Shown here in pieces: positions 49,641 through 61,065 of a DNA stretch of 64,000 bases (within the stretch, counting starts at the first letter, position 1; every line of letters starts with the position of its first letter). Below the pieces are notes generated by a model that was not told where the DNA came from, searched no databases, and was given only the letters and a program-made list of their open reading frames with translations. The DNA is from Delphinus delphis (Eukaryota; Chordata; Mammalia; Artiodactyla; Delphinidae). The position numbers and the translations under genes were made by a program. Location of the stretch: contig NC_082696.1 in the NCBI RefSeq assembly GCF_949987515.2, positions 62,256,447 to 62,320,446 on the forward strand, in the 5' to 3' direction.

Positions 49641-52600
49641 AATATGGCTAAGAAAAGACTAAAACGTGATCTTCATGAATATACATAAATGAAGTCTAGA
49701 TTTGAATTGTGATATTTTCTCCAAGGTTCTACTGCCTTCTGATTCCATTTCTGGTCACTCTCTCTTGATCAACCCCTTCTTCTATATATTAAAAGAAAAC
49801 ATAGGAAATCAAATAAGAAGGTAAGTTACTTTCCCATTATCATATGCCAATGGCAAATATGCATCAAGGGAGGGGACTCTAGCCTGTGTTTTCTAATTCT
49901 TTTCAGGAACAAAGAATGTGAGGTGAGACTTATAAAGGAGAAAGGCTATACAATATCACATAATTTAAGGAAAAACGTGTGTGTGTGTGTGTATGTGTGT
50001 GTGTGTGTGTGTGTCTAAAATGAAAGAAGCAATATGTTTTCCCTTTAGAGACAGTTAGAATCATAGATTGAATGGGTGACAGGTCACAAAAGAGTAGAAA
50101 AATTTCCCTTCAACCCCTGCCAGCACTTCACTTCCACATGTTCTTCCCCACCTACACTGACCAACCCAAATTGTCGAACCAACACCTTCTAACCCACAGC
50201 CCCAAACTTGCTGCCCTATATCTTATCTCTCAGTTAACAAAACCTATATTTCCCCTTACTTTCAGCTAATTTGAACAGTGAACAATTCTTACAACAAAAC
50301 TGAACATTGATTGCTCTTCCTCAGTCTATTTCCTCAAATCTTTAAGCTTCCTGTTCCCCATGAAATGTTCATTTTAAAGCTATTCTCACATGTGTTATCT
50401 TTTAATAAGAATTGAGCTAATGAGATTTAAGTGTGCTGTTGTGCCTTCCTCAGTTTCGGTGTCATGCCTGCATCAGGATTAAACATGTAATTCTACTTTG
50501 AAAAGGAAGAATGATGTATCAGAGACTCACTGTCATTTCTTTCCTTTTGGGGCTCCCAAGCGTACACTGCCATATGAATCCTGCTTCCATCTTGCATTCT
50601 GCTTATGTCAAGGTGAAGCTTGGGCTTTAGTAATAATGGTCCTCAGTTAAGAGCCTTCTACTTTTTTCCCTTCACTTTCTAGGGTGCTTTTGAATGCACA
50701 GGTAAGAAAGTGGTGTTGTCAAATTAAGACATACATGTACATGTGTATTACGCTGCTAATGGCACAGATATTTGAATATTTGGGTAATTTTTAATAGGAA
50801 ATTTAGAATTACAAGGACCACTTAGTATTTTGCAATGAGCAAATTTGTTAATTTGAGAGGCACCTTAAAACAAAGGGAAGAAGCCCTCATGAAGAGATTG
50901 TCTTTTATGTCTTTAAGAAATCACCTAAGAAAGAGGCTATTTTAATTTAAACCAAATGTAACAAATCTTTGTTGTGTGTGTGGGCACATACATGAGTGTG
51001 TATAAAAATAGATTCCCTGCATCTAATCTCCCTCTTCTCTTTGAAGAAGATAATTAGCTTTTTACAATGAAAATGTTTTATTTGTCTGAAGCTAATTCCT
51101 CTTGATTCTCCTTTACCTATTTATTTTTACTTCCTTTCCCACTCCTTTCTCCGCCCTCTTAAAATTTTTGCAGACTAATCTGTGAAAATATTCTTCTTTC
51201 ATTTGTGTGGAATCTAGGAATATGTAGTCCAGGTAGAGAGTAAAGTTAAAAAATAAAGAAAAATTATTAAGCTGTATTTCTTTTTCTTTAAAATCTTGGT
51301 TGAAGAAAATTAAACATACAACTCTGATTAGAGAAAAAACTAAGAGATTTTAGAGCCTTTAAAGTTTAGTTTAGCAAACATAAACATATGAATTTTGTTA
51401 TGAAAATAGTTTAATAGTTCTGATAAATAAGTTAATATTTGTTTAAAGTCTATATCATCTTCCAGTTTTATTATATAAAATTAATCCTCATATAATATTT
51501 ATCTGAAACTAATCTTAATATCACATAATTTGATACATTTAAATTTCTACCATGGTTGTCTGAGTCAAATAAGTTATCATTATTTCTGCAACCATTAAAA
51601 ATTCCAAATATAATATATAAAATTGTTTTTAACTAAATTGAATTTTAATAATAAATGCTTCAAAGTGTTTAATCTCATTTCTTATGATGTCATAAATTAT
51701 AAAGGTTTAATGTGTAGTGTAAATTATAATTTTCATATTCTTAGTCAAATTTAATAACTTACACTAACATTAAATTGTATTTATTAGTAAATAATATTGG
51801 GATAATTGGATAAATTCAAAGTAGGAAAAAAAGACAACATATTATTCACTAAATTGAGTTTAGATTTTTCCTTATTCGTATGCATTGCAGAAGAACTAAA
51901 ATGCATCAGCATATATACATACATTTATATATCAGTAAATGTAACACAGAGTAGCCTTTCTTGAAGAAAAGCAGTTAAGACATTTGAATTTTCTACTGTC
52001 TAGTTTATCTGGGTGGGCAGGAACAAAAGCTGGTTGTTTTGATTAATGATGATACTACAATAAATATTTGAGATTATACTAAGCATAGCAATTATAGATA
52101 CAAGAATATATACAAAATAATGAATATTATCTGCCATTTTCTTAAGGCAGAAATCATCATATTTTATTAAGATAGAGTACTGAATAGAAAATATGCATTG
52201 GTTTATTTTATATATCGATAATGTTAATTATGTTTTAAAACTAACATTAATGTTTAATTTTCTTATTTATACAAATAATTATATATCTGTATATGTCTTA
52301 TCATACACATATATAATGTTACATATAGACTGTGAATGTAAATATAAATGTGAATAATAAAAATGAATGAAAATAATGAAATATGTTAAACATTCTGATA
52401 ACTCTGACTCTATGTTAATAGATTTATTCGTAAGGGAAAACTGTATAGTTCCATTCCTGCAAAATATTACTAGATAAATACAAAAAAGTAAAATTGAACT
52501 TTTTAAAATAAAATGACCAAGTTATTCTCTGCCCAGAAAAAAAGGGTTTTATTTTTGTCACAAAAATATTCTAACTCTCAATGCTTCTAGCACATTCTTG

Positions 52601-53911
52601 AACTAAATAATGTTTTTCAATGTCCTCATTTTGAGGAGTACAATTTAAATTACTAAGATCATTGCCCCTTATGGCTGTCCCTATTTTTTCCTTTGAAAAA
52701 TATGGCTTATCTGTGTCTTACATTCCCTGTCAAGTGTTTTTTATTTGTTTGTTCACATTTTTTTTTGTCTTTCCCAAATTCAGGCACCAAATAAAGAATA
52801 ACAAATATCTGTAGGTTTCCTGGAATGACCAACAGGTACCAAAATGATTGCCTCCTTCTCCTTATGAAAGAAAGATTATAAAATCAATCAGGTATGTTTG
52901 GCATTTCAATTTTTATAGTGCACTGTGTATAAGTAAGATATATTAATATAAATAAGTTTTAATGACTGCATACTCCTTAGTTCAAAAAGAATTAATGTTC
53001 AAGCACAAAGACTGATAGAATACTTGTCTACCAGCTGATTTATGTTTCTAAATTGTATGCACTAGTCACTCAGGGACAATCAGTAACCCCTGTGGTATGT
53101 CTCATGGTATAAATCAAAAGGTCCTAGACAACTGCCAATGTCCTCACCATGTATCATGTGTCCTCACTACCAGGTAATCATTGACTACCTGTTTATAAAC
53201 TAATTGCGTGCTATCCCTCAAGAGAGGTTTCCATTCTCTTTCATTCTAATAATGCTGGCTAACATAATTCATTACCTAGAACACTTTCATTTTATCCCCA
53301 AAGCATAGATAAATTATCTACAATCTTAAATCAGCATTCATAAGACTACTTCACTCAAAATTTCTGAGGATGTTTCTGGCATATGTTCCATCTGCTAAAC
53401 TTATAAGCCTAGTAAAAGTATGATAAGATCCAAAGGTCTATTTAAATATTGAAAGGTGGATTTTAAACGTTCACCTTCTTCAAATGACAATAAAAATGTT
53501 CTTACCATTGTCTATTTTCTGGATGCCTTATGTTCATCGTATTGTCTTTATATTTCCAACTTGGGGTATACTAAATTACTTATTCAGTAACCAAAGTCCT
53601 CATTTTACAAGGTCAATAATCGAAGTGCTTTGTAAGACACTATCCATCATCCAGAAACACCACATCCTCATTGTCTTTAGTCATCAATGAAAATAGAAGA
53701 ATAACTGATATATTTAAAATAAAGCTTGAAAATTACCTAAAGAATTATGACTGCCACGATATAGGGACATACCCTTAACTTTAATGCCTTTCAGATCTTC
53801 AGCAAAAGAAATCAGAGGCTATGACATATGAACCAATCACAACTCACCCTGTGAGACTAGACTTACACCTCCCATAACTGATTATATAATTTTTTACAGG
53901 TATAAATGGTA
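49641..53911. other. AT-rich single-copy sequence
   Basis: No gene recognised in about 4.3 kb. It contains a GT microsatellite at 49977-50014 and an extremely AT-rich part at about 51200-52550 that could act as a matrix-attachment-type region. Reading frames are short and without recognised homology. Confidence 0.45.
49977..50014 (+). repeat. (GT)n microsatellite
   Basis: GT run of about 38 bp with a single A interruption in the middle. Confidence 0.95.
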
Positions 53912-54313
53912 CATTAGTCTGCTCAGGCTGCCATAACAAAATGTCACACAATGAGTAGTTTAAGCAGCAGAAATTTATTTCTCAACATTTTAGAGGCTGG
54001 GAAGTATAAGAACAAAGGTGCTGGTTGATTTGATTTCTGGTGATGGACCTCTCTCTGGCTTGCAAACAGGCACTTTCTCACTGTATCCTCACATAGCAGG
54101 GAGAGAGACAGAGAGACAGAGACAGAGAGAGAGCTCTCTGTTGTCTTCCCTTACAAGGATACTAGCCCTATTGGCCCCATCCTGTGATCTCATTTAAGTT
54201 TAATTACCTCTTTATAGCCCTTAGCTCCAAATACAGTCACATTGAGGGTTAGGGTTTTTGTTTAAAAAAATAAAATCTATAAATTTTGGAGGGACACAAT
54301 TTAATCCATAGCA
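53912..54313 (-). mobile_element. solo LTR of MLT1 (MaLR) type, antisense
   Basis: The plus strand reads as the antisense of an MLT1-type LTR: acattagtctgctcaggctg at one end, gcagaaatttatttctcaac, then cactgtatcctcacat, and attttggagggacacaattt with atagca at the other end. About 400 bp is a normal length for a solo LTR. A GA-rich simple repeat has expanded inside it at 54099-54135. No internal retroviral sequence was recognised. Confidence 0.85.
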
Positions 54314-56105
54314 AATGGTCAAATACTTAGAGGTTTAAGGCAGTACACTCACCTTTATAACTAATAGGTCCAAGTGGCTTCTTTCAGGGATAAACCACAG
54401 GAATCCCTACACAACCTTTAATCTGGAGACCTGGTTTTACTGAAAATGATACCAACATAAAATTGCTCTTGAATTTTGTTGAAAGGACCTTATCAGGTAC
54501 TATTAACTACAAATACAGCAATTAAATTACAACGGTTGGATGCCTGGGCCTGCATTTGCCCACTGAAAATAAATGATCTCATTCCCATGACCTGGAGGTC
54601 TTTACAACTCAGCCATCTATAATTGGGATCTCTCAAGATACTCCAGAGAAAATGGCATCATGATGGAGACAGGTTTCCCAAGAAACTTGCATCTAGCAGG
54701 AGACTTCCATATGTAAGCAACTTCTATCGAAAAATTTCATGGACAAAGACCCCCAAATGTCAGGAGTCAATGACTGCCATCCCTTTCTTTGTCTCTTTCT
54801 ATAATTTATTTTCAGAGCCAACTTTTTTCCTCTGATTCTAGACCGCTAATTATCAAAAATGGAAATGAAGATTTTTTCCTTTAATTCCATGCATTAGTTT
54901 TTAAGAGATAATCTTTGATATAACAATACCTGACTAGTAACGATAAAAAGAGAAAAGAAAACTTTGAGACCTTGCCCCATGCCACTTTCTGAGTCATCCA
55001 TTTCAGGCAATTCAGATGGAGCTTGACATTTGTTTCCCTGATTAGGACTATGGAAGATTGGTGCATGGGAAAGGATCCATTTATGATTTTACATTTCATA
55101 TTCCTTAGCATCACAGTCCCATGCTACATCCTTTCCGGTCTTAAATGTCTCTATACAGCTGATAACTTGGATCAATGATTGAAGTCCCCAAAGAGAACAA
55201 AAAGTCACATGAAAAACTAACGACTGTTCTCATTACTCAAGCATCTCCTGTGATCACAGAACTTGCTTGTTCCATAGATTCAGAAACCACAGAGAGTAGT
55301 TAAGTATCTAGTTTCTGAGATCTGGCTTAAGCATATTGACCATGAGACCCATGCTGGCCAAAAGATCATCATGAAATACCTTGAAGGCCTAAACTAAGTA
55401 TTTCACTGTAACATTTACGAGACTTTGGCTGTTTCTGCCTGCCCCACTTGATAAACCCAAACTGTCCAAGCAATGTTGCTAAACCACATGACTCCAATCA
55501 TGCTGCCCATATATCCTGTTCCAAAATCAATACAAACTAAGCTGTCTCCCGAAAAAGGCTATCTCTTGGCCTTTAAATAAATACACTTAAAATAGGTAAA
55601 ATTCTATTTTTAAATTATTTTGTGCTTTTTATTGCCAAATTATACACTTCAAGGCTAACAAGGCTTTTTGTTGTTGTTGTTTACTTAAAACTTACAAAAG
55701 CAACAGTTAGAGTAACAGTGTGCCTGCACTTGCTTCAGTAAATGAAACAAGATCTAATGGAAAGGTAGGGGATCCAAAGGTGTTTGGGCAAGATTTTTAT
55801 AATTCTCATGGTCAAGATCTGAGACTATGAGTATCATTTCATCTATTACCATAAATTATTCTCTGTGCATACTAATATGATGGATCTACTATCTTACTTG
55901 CCTCATTTAGCATGTTTCTACTGATTACATCATACATGCAAGCATTGATCTAAGCTCTTGGGATTCAACAGTCAACAAAATAGGTAAAAGTCATTGCCTT
56001 CCTGAAAATTACAATCTACTAGGATAACATACAAGTAACACGAAAAATATGGGCAACAACATAGATCCAGATGCCCATGGGAATCCTAGTATATGATTAT
56101 TTTCA
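54314..56105. other. no recognised gene
   Basis: No confident annotation. The sequence near 55430-55560 has LTR-like texture and the segment at 55910-56010 has phrases of the unnamed ancient repeat (attgatctaagctcttggga). Neither supports a firm call. Confidence 0.35.
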
Positions 56106-56109
56106 TTGA

Positions 56110-57915
56110 GTTCCATCCAATTTAACATATTTTACAAGATTTTATTTATTTCAATTTTATATGTTCTTTATTCCTTAATGTTTTTGGAAATAATTTTAGA
56201 TTCAGAGGAGGTGGCAAAGTTAGCTTGTAAAGGGGCTGTGTACACTTTACCAGTTTTCTCTAATGGCTACAACTTACATAACTATAGTATAATAACAATA
56301 TGAAGAATCTCATTCTGGTACAATGTATGTGCATAGTTCTATGTCATTTAATCACATGGGTAGATCAGTGTAACCACCTCTGCAATGAACACAGGAAGAC
56401 TCCTTCACCACAAAGATCTCTCTCTGCTACCCCTTTATATTCATATGTACCCCCCAGGATAATCTATATTCATAAGTCCTCCCTTCCTCAGGAATCACAA
56501 ATCTGTTTTCTATTATTATAATTTCATAATTCAAGAATGCTATATAAATAGAAACATGCAGTTTTGACTTTTTGAAATTGGCTTTTTTCACTCAGCATAA
56601 TGTCCTTGAGAGCCATGCAAACTGTTGTGTGTATCAACAGTTCATTACTTTTTTATTGTTATTTGGTGGTATGAATGTATCACGGTTTGTTTAACCACTC
56701 ACTTACTGAGGCATAGTTTAATTGTTTCCAAGTTTTGGTTATTAGAATAAAGCTGATATGAAAATTCATGTAGACACTTTTCAGTGGACATAAGTTTTCA
56801 ATTCTCTAGGATAAATACAATTGCTGAGTCTTATGGTAGTTTCATTTTTATTTTTATAAGAAAGTGCCAGACTATTTTCCAGAGTGGCTGTACCATTTTA
56901 CATTTCTACCAGGCTTATTCAGAGATTCAGTTTCTGTGTGTACTACTGTTATTGTTATTAAATTTTAGCTCTTCTATTCAGTGTGTACTGCTATCACATC
57001 ACAGCCTTAATTTGGATTTTTCTGATGTCTAATTATGGTGATACCTTTTCATGTGCTTATTGGCCAATCTTAGATGCTAATCAGTGAAATGGCAATGTCT
57101 CTTCAAGTCTTACTCATTCACTAGTTGGATTTTTTTTTACAGTTGACTTCTGAGAATTCTTGATATGTATTCTTTGTCAAATATGTGGTTTGCAATAATT
57201 TCTCCCAGTCTGTAGCTTGTCTTTTTATTCTATTAACTGGAAATTTCAGAGAGGAAAAGTTTAAAATTTTGATAACATCCAATTTATCAATTTTTCTTTT
57301 TATGGTTTATGTGTTTAGTGTCAAGTTAAAAAATTCTTCACTCAGTTCTAGGTCCCAAAGATTTGTGCCTATGTTATCTAAAAGTTTATAATGTTTCTAT
57401 GTTGATCTTGTGTACTCTGACCTTGCTGAACTCATTTATTAATTTTAGGAGATTTTTTTATGAGTAAATTTCTTAGGGTTTTCTACATAGACCATCACGT
57501 CATGTACAAATAGCAACAGTTTTATTTCTTCCCTTCTGATCTGCGTGCCTTTTATTTTCTTTTCTTACCTTATTATCTTGGCTAAAACTTCCCGGATAGA
57601 ACAGAAAAGATGAGAATGGCATCCATACCTTGCTCACAAACTTAGGAGAAAAGTGTTCAGTTTATCACTATTCAGTCCTACATGATTAGGTGTAGAGGTT
57701 TTTTTTAAGCTTTTCTTAAAAATCAAGTTGAGGAAGTCCCATCTATTTCTAGTTTTCTGATAGATTTTTTTTTTATTAATGAGTGCTATTAAATTTTGTC
57801 AAATACTTACTCTGCATCAATTGATTTGATCATGTAGTTTTTCTTTTTTAGACTGTTAATGTGTAGATTACCTTGATTGATTTTCAAATATTGAGCCATC
57901 CTTGAATCTCTGAAA
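56110..57915 (-). mobile_element. ancient L1 (L1M-type) 3' half, antisense
   Basis: Long antisense L1 text: 3' UTR with attttagattcagaggaggt, then the ORF2 end with ttttcactcagcataatgtc and ccagagtggctgtaccattt, then RT-side sequence including ctctgaccttgctgaactca and ending near gccatccttgaatctct. About 1.8 kb, no frame intact. It ends exactly where the Tigger1 sequence begins, so one element inserted into or broke the other. Confidence 0.85.
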
Positions 57916-58280
57916 TACACATATTGTATTTTTTACAAATTGAAGGTTTGCGGCAACCCTGCGTTCAACAAGTCTGTTGGTGCCATTTTTCCAACAGCAT
58001 TTGCTCGCTTCCTGTCTTTGTATCACATTTTGGTAAGTCTCAAAATATTTCAAATTTCTTCATTGTTATTATATTTGTTACTGTGATCTGTGATCAGCGA
58101 TCTTTGCTGTAACTTTTTTTGTTTGTTTTTTGATGTAACTTTGATGTAATTGTTTTGGGGCGCCATGAACTGCTGCCATATAAGATGGTGAACTTAATCA
58201 ATGCTCTCTCTTCTTCTACGTAGGCCACCCTCTTCCCTGAGACACAACAATATTGAAATTAAGCCAATTAATAACCTATA

Positions 58281-59500
58281 ATGGCCTCTAAATGTTCAAG
58301 TGAAAGAAAGAGTTACATGTCTCTGTCTTTAAATCAAAAACTATAAATGATTAGCTTAGGGAGGAAGACAAGTCAAAAGCTGAGACAGGCTGAAACAGTT
58401 AGCCACGTTGTGATTGCAAAGGAAAACTTCTTGAGGGAAATTAACAGTGCTACTCCAGTAAACACATGAATGATAAGAAAGCAAAACAGCGTTATTAGTG
58501 ATATGGAGAAGGTTTTGGTGTTCTGGATAGAAGACCAAACCAGCCACAACATTCCCTTAAGCCAAAGCCTAATCCAGAGCAAGGCCCTAACTGTCTTCAA
58601 TTCCATGAAGGCTGAGAGAGGTGAGGAAGCTGCAGGAGAAAATGTGAAGCTCACAGAGTTTGTTTCATGAGGTTTAAGGAAAGAAGCCATCTCTACAACA
58701 CAAGAGTGCAAGGTGAAGCAGCAAGAGCTGATACAGAAGTTGCAGTAAGTTATCCAGAAGATCTAGCTAAAATAATTAATGAAGGTGGCTACACTAAACA
58801 ACAAGTTTTCTTTATTTTTTTCCACAAAGCAGAGCAGAAACTGTATTTGTTGATCAAGGAATGGGGAAGGGAGAGCTCATACTCTAAAGACTACCTGTCC
58901 TCAGGGGGAAACAGGAAACTTTTACAGGGTAAGAGGTGGGTGTGCCATCAAAATTTGGGGTAAGGGGCAGCAATTTCCAGAAACAGATAGAACATGTGTA
59001 GTCCATTGGGCTCCTTTGCACAAGGCATTAATTGTGCCTAGCAAAGTGCAACCCCCACCCCACCAACTTTGGGCAGAAATCTTAGCATGGTAATGAGGCA
59101 AAGACAACTTTTGGAGACTTTTGGTTCTCATCACAATAGAATTTCAGTGTAGACAAAACAGCCTTCTATTGGAAGATGCCATCTATAGCTAGAGAAGAGA
59201 AGTCAATATCTGGCTTCAAAGTACATGCTAACTTTCTTGTTAGGGCCTAATGCAGCTGGTGCCTTTAAGCTGAAGCCAGTGCTCACTTACCCTTGTGAAA
59301 AATCTTAGAATTATACTAAGTCTACTCTACCTTTGTTCTAGAAATGTAACAACAAAGCCCACATGACAGCACATCTGTTAACAATATGGTTTACTGAATA
59401 TTTTAAGCCCACTGTTAAGACCTACTACTGTGGAGAAAAAAGGATTTCTTTCAAAATTTTACTGCTCATTGACAATGCACCTGGTGACCCAAGAGCTAGC
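58281..59500 (+). pseudogene. Tigger1 transposase remnant
   Basis: Transposases of this family bind terminal repeats through CENP-B-like helix-turn-helix domains and cut DNA with a DDE/D active site. The likely start is the ATG at 58281 (MASKCSSERKS). Fragments include [20 protein letters not shown] (in 58470-58670), then [18 protein letters not shown] and [18 protein letters not shown] (58667-58804), the first catalytic aspartate region VDKTAFYWK after the insertion (about 59149), and LLLIDNAPG (about 59461-59487). Early stops, a frameshift between the 58470 and 58667 frames, the insertion and the 3' rearrangement make it inactive. Human domesticated relatives exist (TIGD genes), but nothing here suggests domestication. 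Confidence 0.85.
58811..59137 (-). mobile_element. unidentified insertion inside Tigger1
   Basis: It separates two adjoining parts of the Tigger1 transposase gene. The flanks agttttc (58804-58810) and agaatttc (59138-59145) suggest a short target duplication. The left end tttatttttttcc resembles a poly(A) tail on the minus strand, favouring a minus-strand retroposon or an LTR. I do not recognise the family. Confidence 0.55.
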
Positions 59501-59755
59501 TCTATGGCAGCTACAGCCTTACAAACTGTATTTCTTAAATAATAAGTCTTCCTTGCTCCTTTTAAAATGTTCTTCCATAGCTCTCATCAACTTCTAACAC
59601 AGTAAAAATTACGTTGATAACATAATTTATCATGAATTTGAGTCTGAAAGAGCTCTTTAAAAGAAAGATCACAAAATTAAAAGATATATTTATTGACCAA
59701 TTGGTTGTATTATATTGAAGAATCTATAAAATAGTTCTATTAAAAACTTATTGGA

Positions 59756-60174
59756 AGAACCAAGATGGGGACCGGGTGAGGCACATGGCAAATATAAATA
59801 TGGTGCTCAGGTTACAGGTGATACTTGAGCAAAGATTTGAAGGTGAAGATGTGAGTTATGTAGATATCTGGGAAAAGAGTGTTCCAGGTAGAGGAAGTGG
59901 TGATTGCAGAGCCCCTATGGCCTGATGTGTTTGAAGAGCAGCAGAGGGTTAGTGTGGATGGAACTGGAAAAGAAACAGTAGGGGGGATTAGAAAAAAATG
60001 AGATTAGATAGGTAATGCAGTCATGGTGGTAGATCAAATTTTGTAGGGCCCAATGGGCCATTTTAAGGACTTTGTTTTTTTCACTTTGGAGGATTTTGAA
60101 CAGAGTTGTGTAATGATCTGACTTATGTTTTAATTGAGACATTCTGTTTCTGTTTTTAAAATAGATTGTAGAAC
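59756..60174 (+). mobile_element. ancient mammal-wide repeat, 5' piece (split)
   Basis: Same unnamed family as 22040-22650, with gagcaaagatttgaaggtga, cagagcccctatggcctgat and gtaatgatctgacttatgtt. It is cut by the LTR at 60175 and resumes at 61019. Confidence 0.7.
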
Positions 60175-60235
60175 TGTCAGAGCAGGCAGATAGCTAGATA
60201 TGAGCAGAGAAGTAGGGTGGGCACAGGCCATGTGG

Positions 60236-60379
60236 CAGGAAACCATACATCTTGTGAACAATGGGGGTCTGTGGGCAGACAAAGAGAAGGAGGAAATGCT
60301 GGACTGACAGGAAACCACACATTTTGGGGTGACAAGGGTCCTAGAGGCAGATAAAGAAAGGTGGGGAAAGGTGGGACTC
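60236..60379 (+). repeat. imperfect tandem duplication within LTR
   Basis: Two 72-bp units (60236-60307 and 60308-60379) align without large gaps; each starts with caggaaacc(a)acat-like text and contains a gcaga(c/t)aaag block. In retroviral LTRs tandem duplications in the U3 region are often enhancer duplications. That role is inference. Confidence 0.7.
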
Positions 60380-60500
60380 TCCAGCATCCAAATGTAAACT
60401 TTTGCTCATTATGCCCTCATTACAATAAAATTAGCCTTGCAGATAAGAAGTACCCATCATGCACCAATGCCATGACACTTCCAATCAAGACCAAATAAGG

Positions 60501-60723
60501 GATAATCAACAAGGACTCAATATATAGCACAGGGAATTATACTCAATATTTTGTAATAACCTACAAGGGAAAAGAATGTGAAAAAGAATACATATGTATA
60601 TGAGTATGAATATATATATGAATATATTTATAAATCAATTGTGCTGTATACCTGAAACTAACACAATATTGTAAATCAACTATACTTCAATTTTTTAAAA
60701 AATGCTTTAGGAAAAAAAAAATA
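60501..60723 (+). mobile_element. L1 3' UTR fragment inside the LTR
   Basis: A 5'-truncated older cetartiodactyl L1 3' end (tatagcacagggaattatac ... tgaaactaacacaatattg ... actatacttcaatttttt) is bounded by a 12-bp duplication, gaccaaataagg (60489-60500) and gactaaataagg (60724-60735). Inserted after the LTR. Confidence 0.88.
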
Positions 60724-61018
60724 GACTAAATAAGGACAAAAATCCTTCCTCTTCTCAGGAAGGTGGAGCTGGAATGAAAATCAGGACCTATGATCCCAAA
60801 TTCCTTCCTCCTCAATGAATATTCCACTCATTCATTTTCACACCCAATATAACCAGCTTGCCAAAGAAACTCAGAGCAGCTACTCACCTGAGTCTGCCCG
60901 CTCTCCCCTTGAGAGCACACTATGGCTTAACAAATCCTCGCTTTGCTCTCGCTACCTCCATGTCTTGTCTCTGAATTTTTTCTCAGCAATATAAGAACCT
61001 ACTCTCTGGTAACAGAAT

Positions 61019-61065
61019 GACAAATTAGCAGTTGATTACTCTAATCCAGGCAAGAGGATGACGGA
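61019..61065 (+). mobile_element. ancient mammal-wide repeat, 3' piece (split)
   Basis: Resumes with aaattagcagttgattactc and taatccaggcaagaggatga, the wording expected directly after the sequence interrupted at 60174. Short, but the order supports a split copy. Confidence 0.6.

Larger units (their letters stand above)
57916..59550 (+). mobile_element. Tigger1 DNA transposon, rearranged
   Basis: Recognisable Tigger1 (pogo-type Tc1/mariner) sequence starts just inside the left terminal repeat, with tttttacaaattgaaggttt and gcaaccctgcgttcaacaag, and runs through most of the transposase gene. The terminal repeat itself is missing. A 327-bp foreign piece interrupts it at 58811-59137. After the second catalytic region, the segment 59502-59550 reads as the reverse complement of a more distal part of Tigger1, so the 3' part is deleted and inverted. 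The right end is not found. Confidence 0.85.
60175..61014 (+). mobile_element. probable solo LTR of an endogenous retrovirus
   Basis: The segment begins TGTCAG and ends GGTAACA, consistent with the TG...CA ends of an LTR, and interrupts an ancient repeat. A possible 4-bp target duplication is gaac/gaat (60171-60174, 61015-61018), which would fit a gammaretrovirus-like (ERV1) element. Its end region (tcgctttgctctcgctacct, ctctctggtaaca) has a typical LTR texture. It contains a 72-bp tandem duplication in the 5' part and a nested L1 3' fragment. Without the L1 it is about 605 bp. No gag, pol or env sequence was recognised next to it. Confidence 0.65.

Noticed and set aside
50130..55520. Apparent similarity between about 50130-50230 and 55430-55510
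   Set aside because: Only a few short words match and spacing is inconsistent, so I could not support a shared LTR or a duplication.
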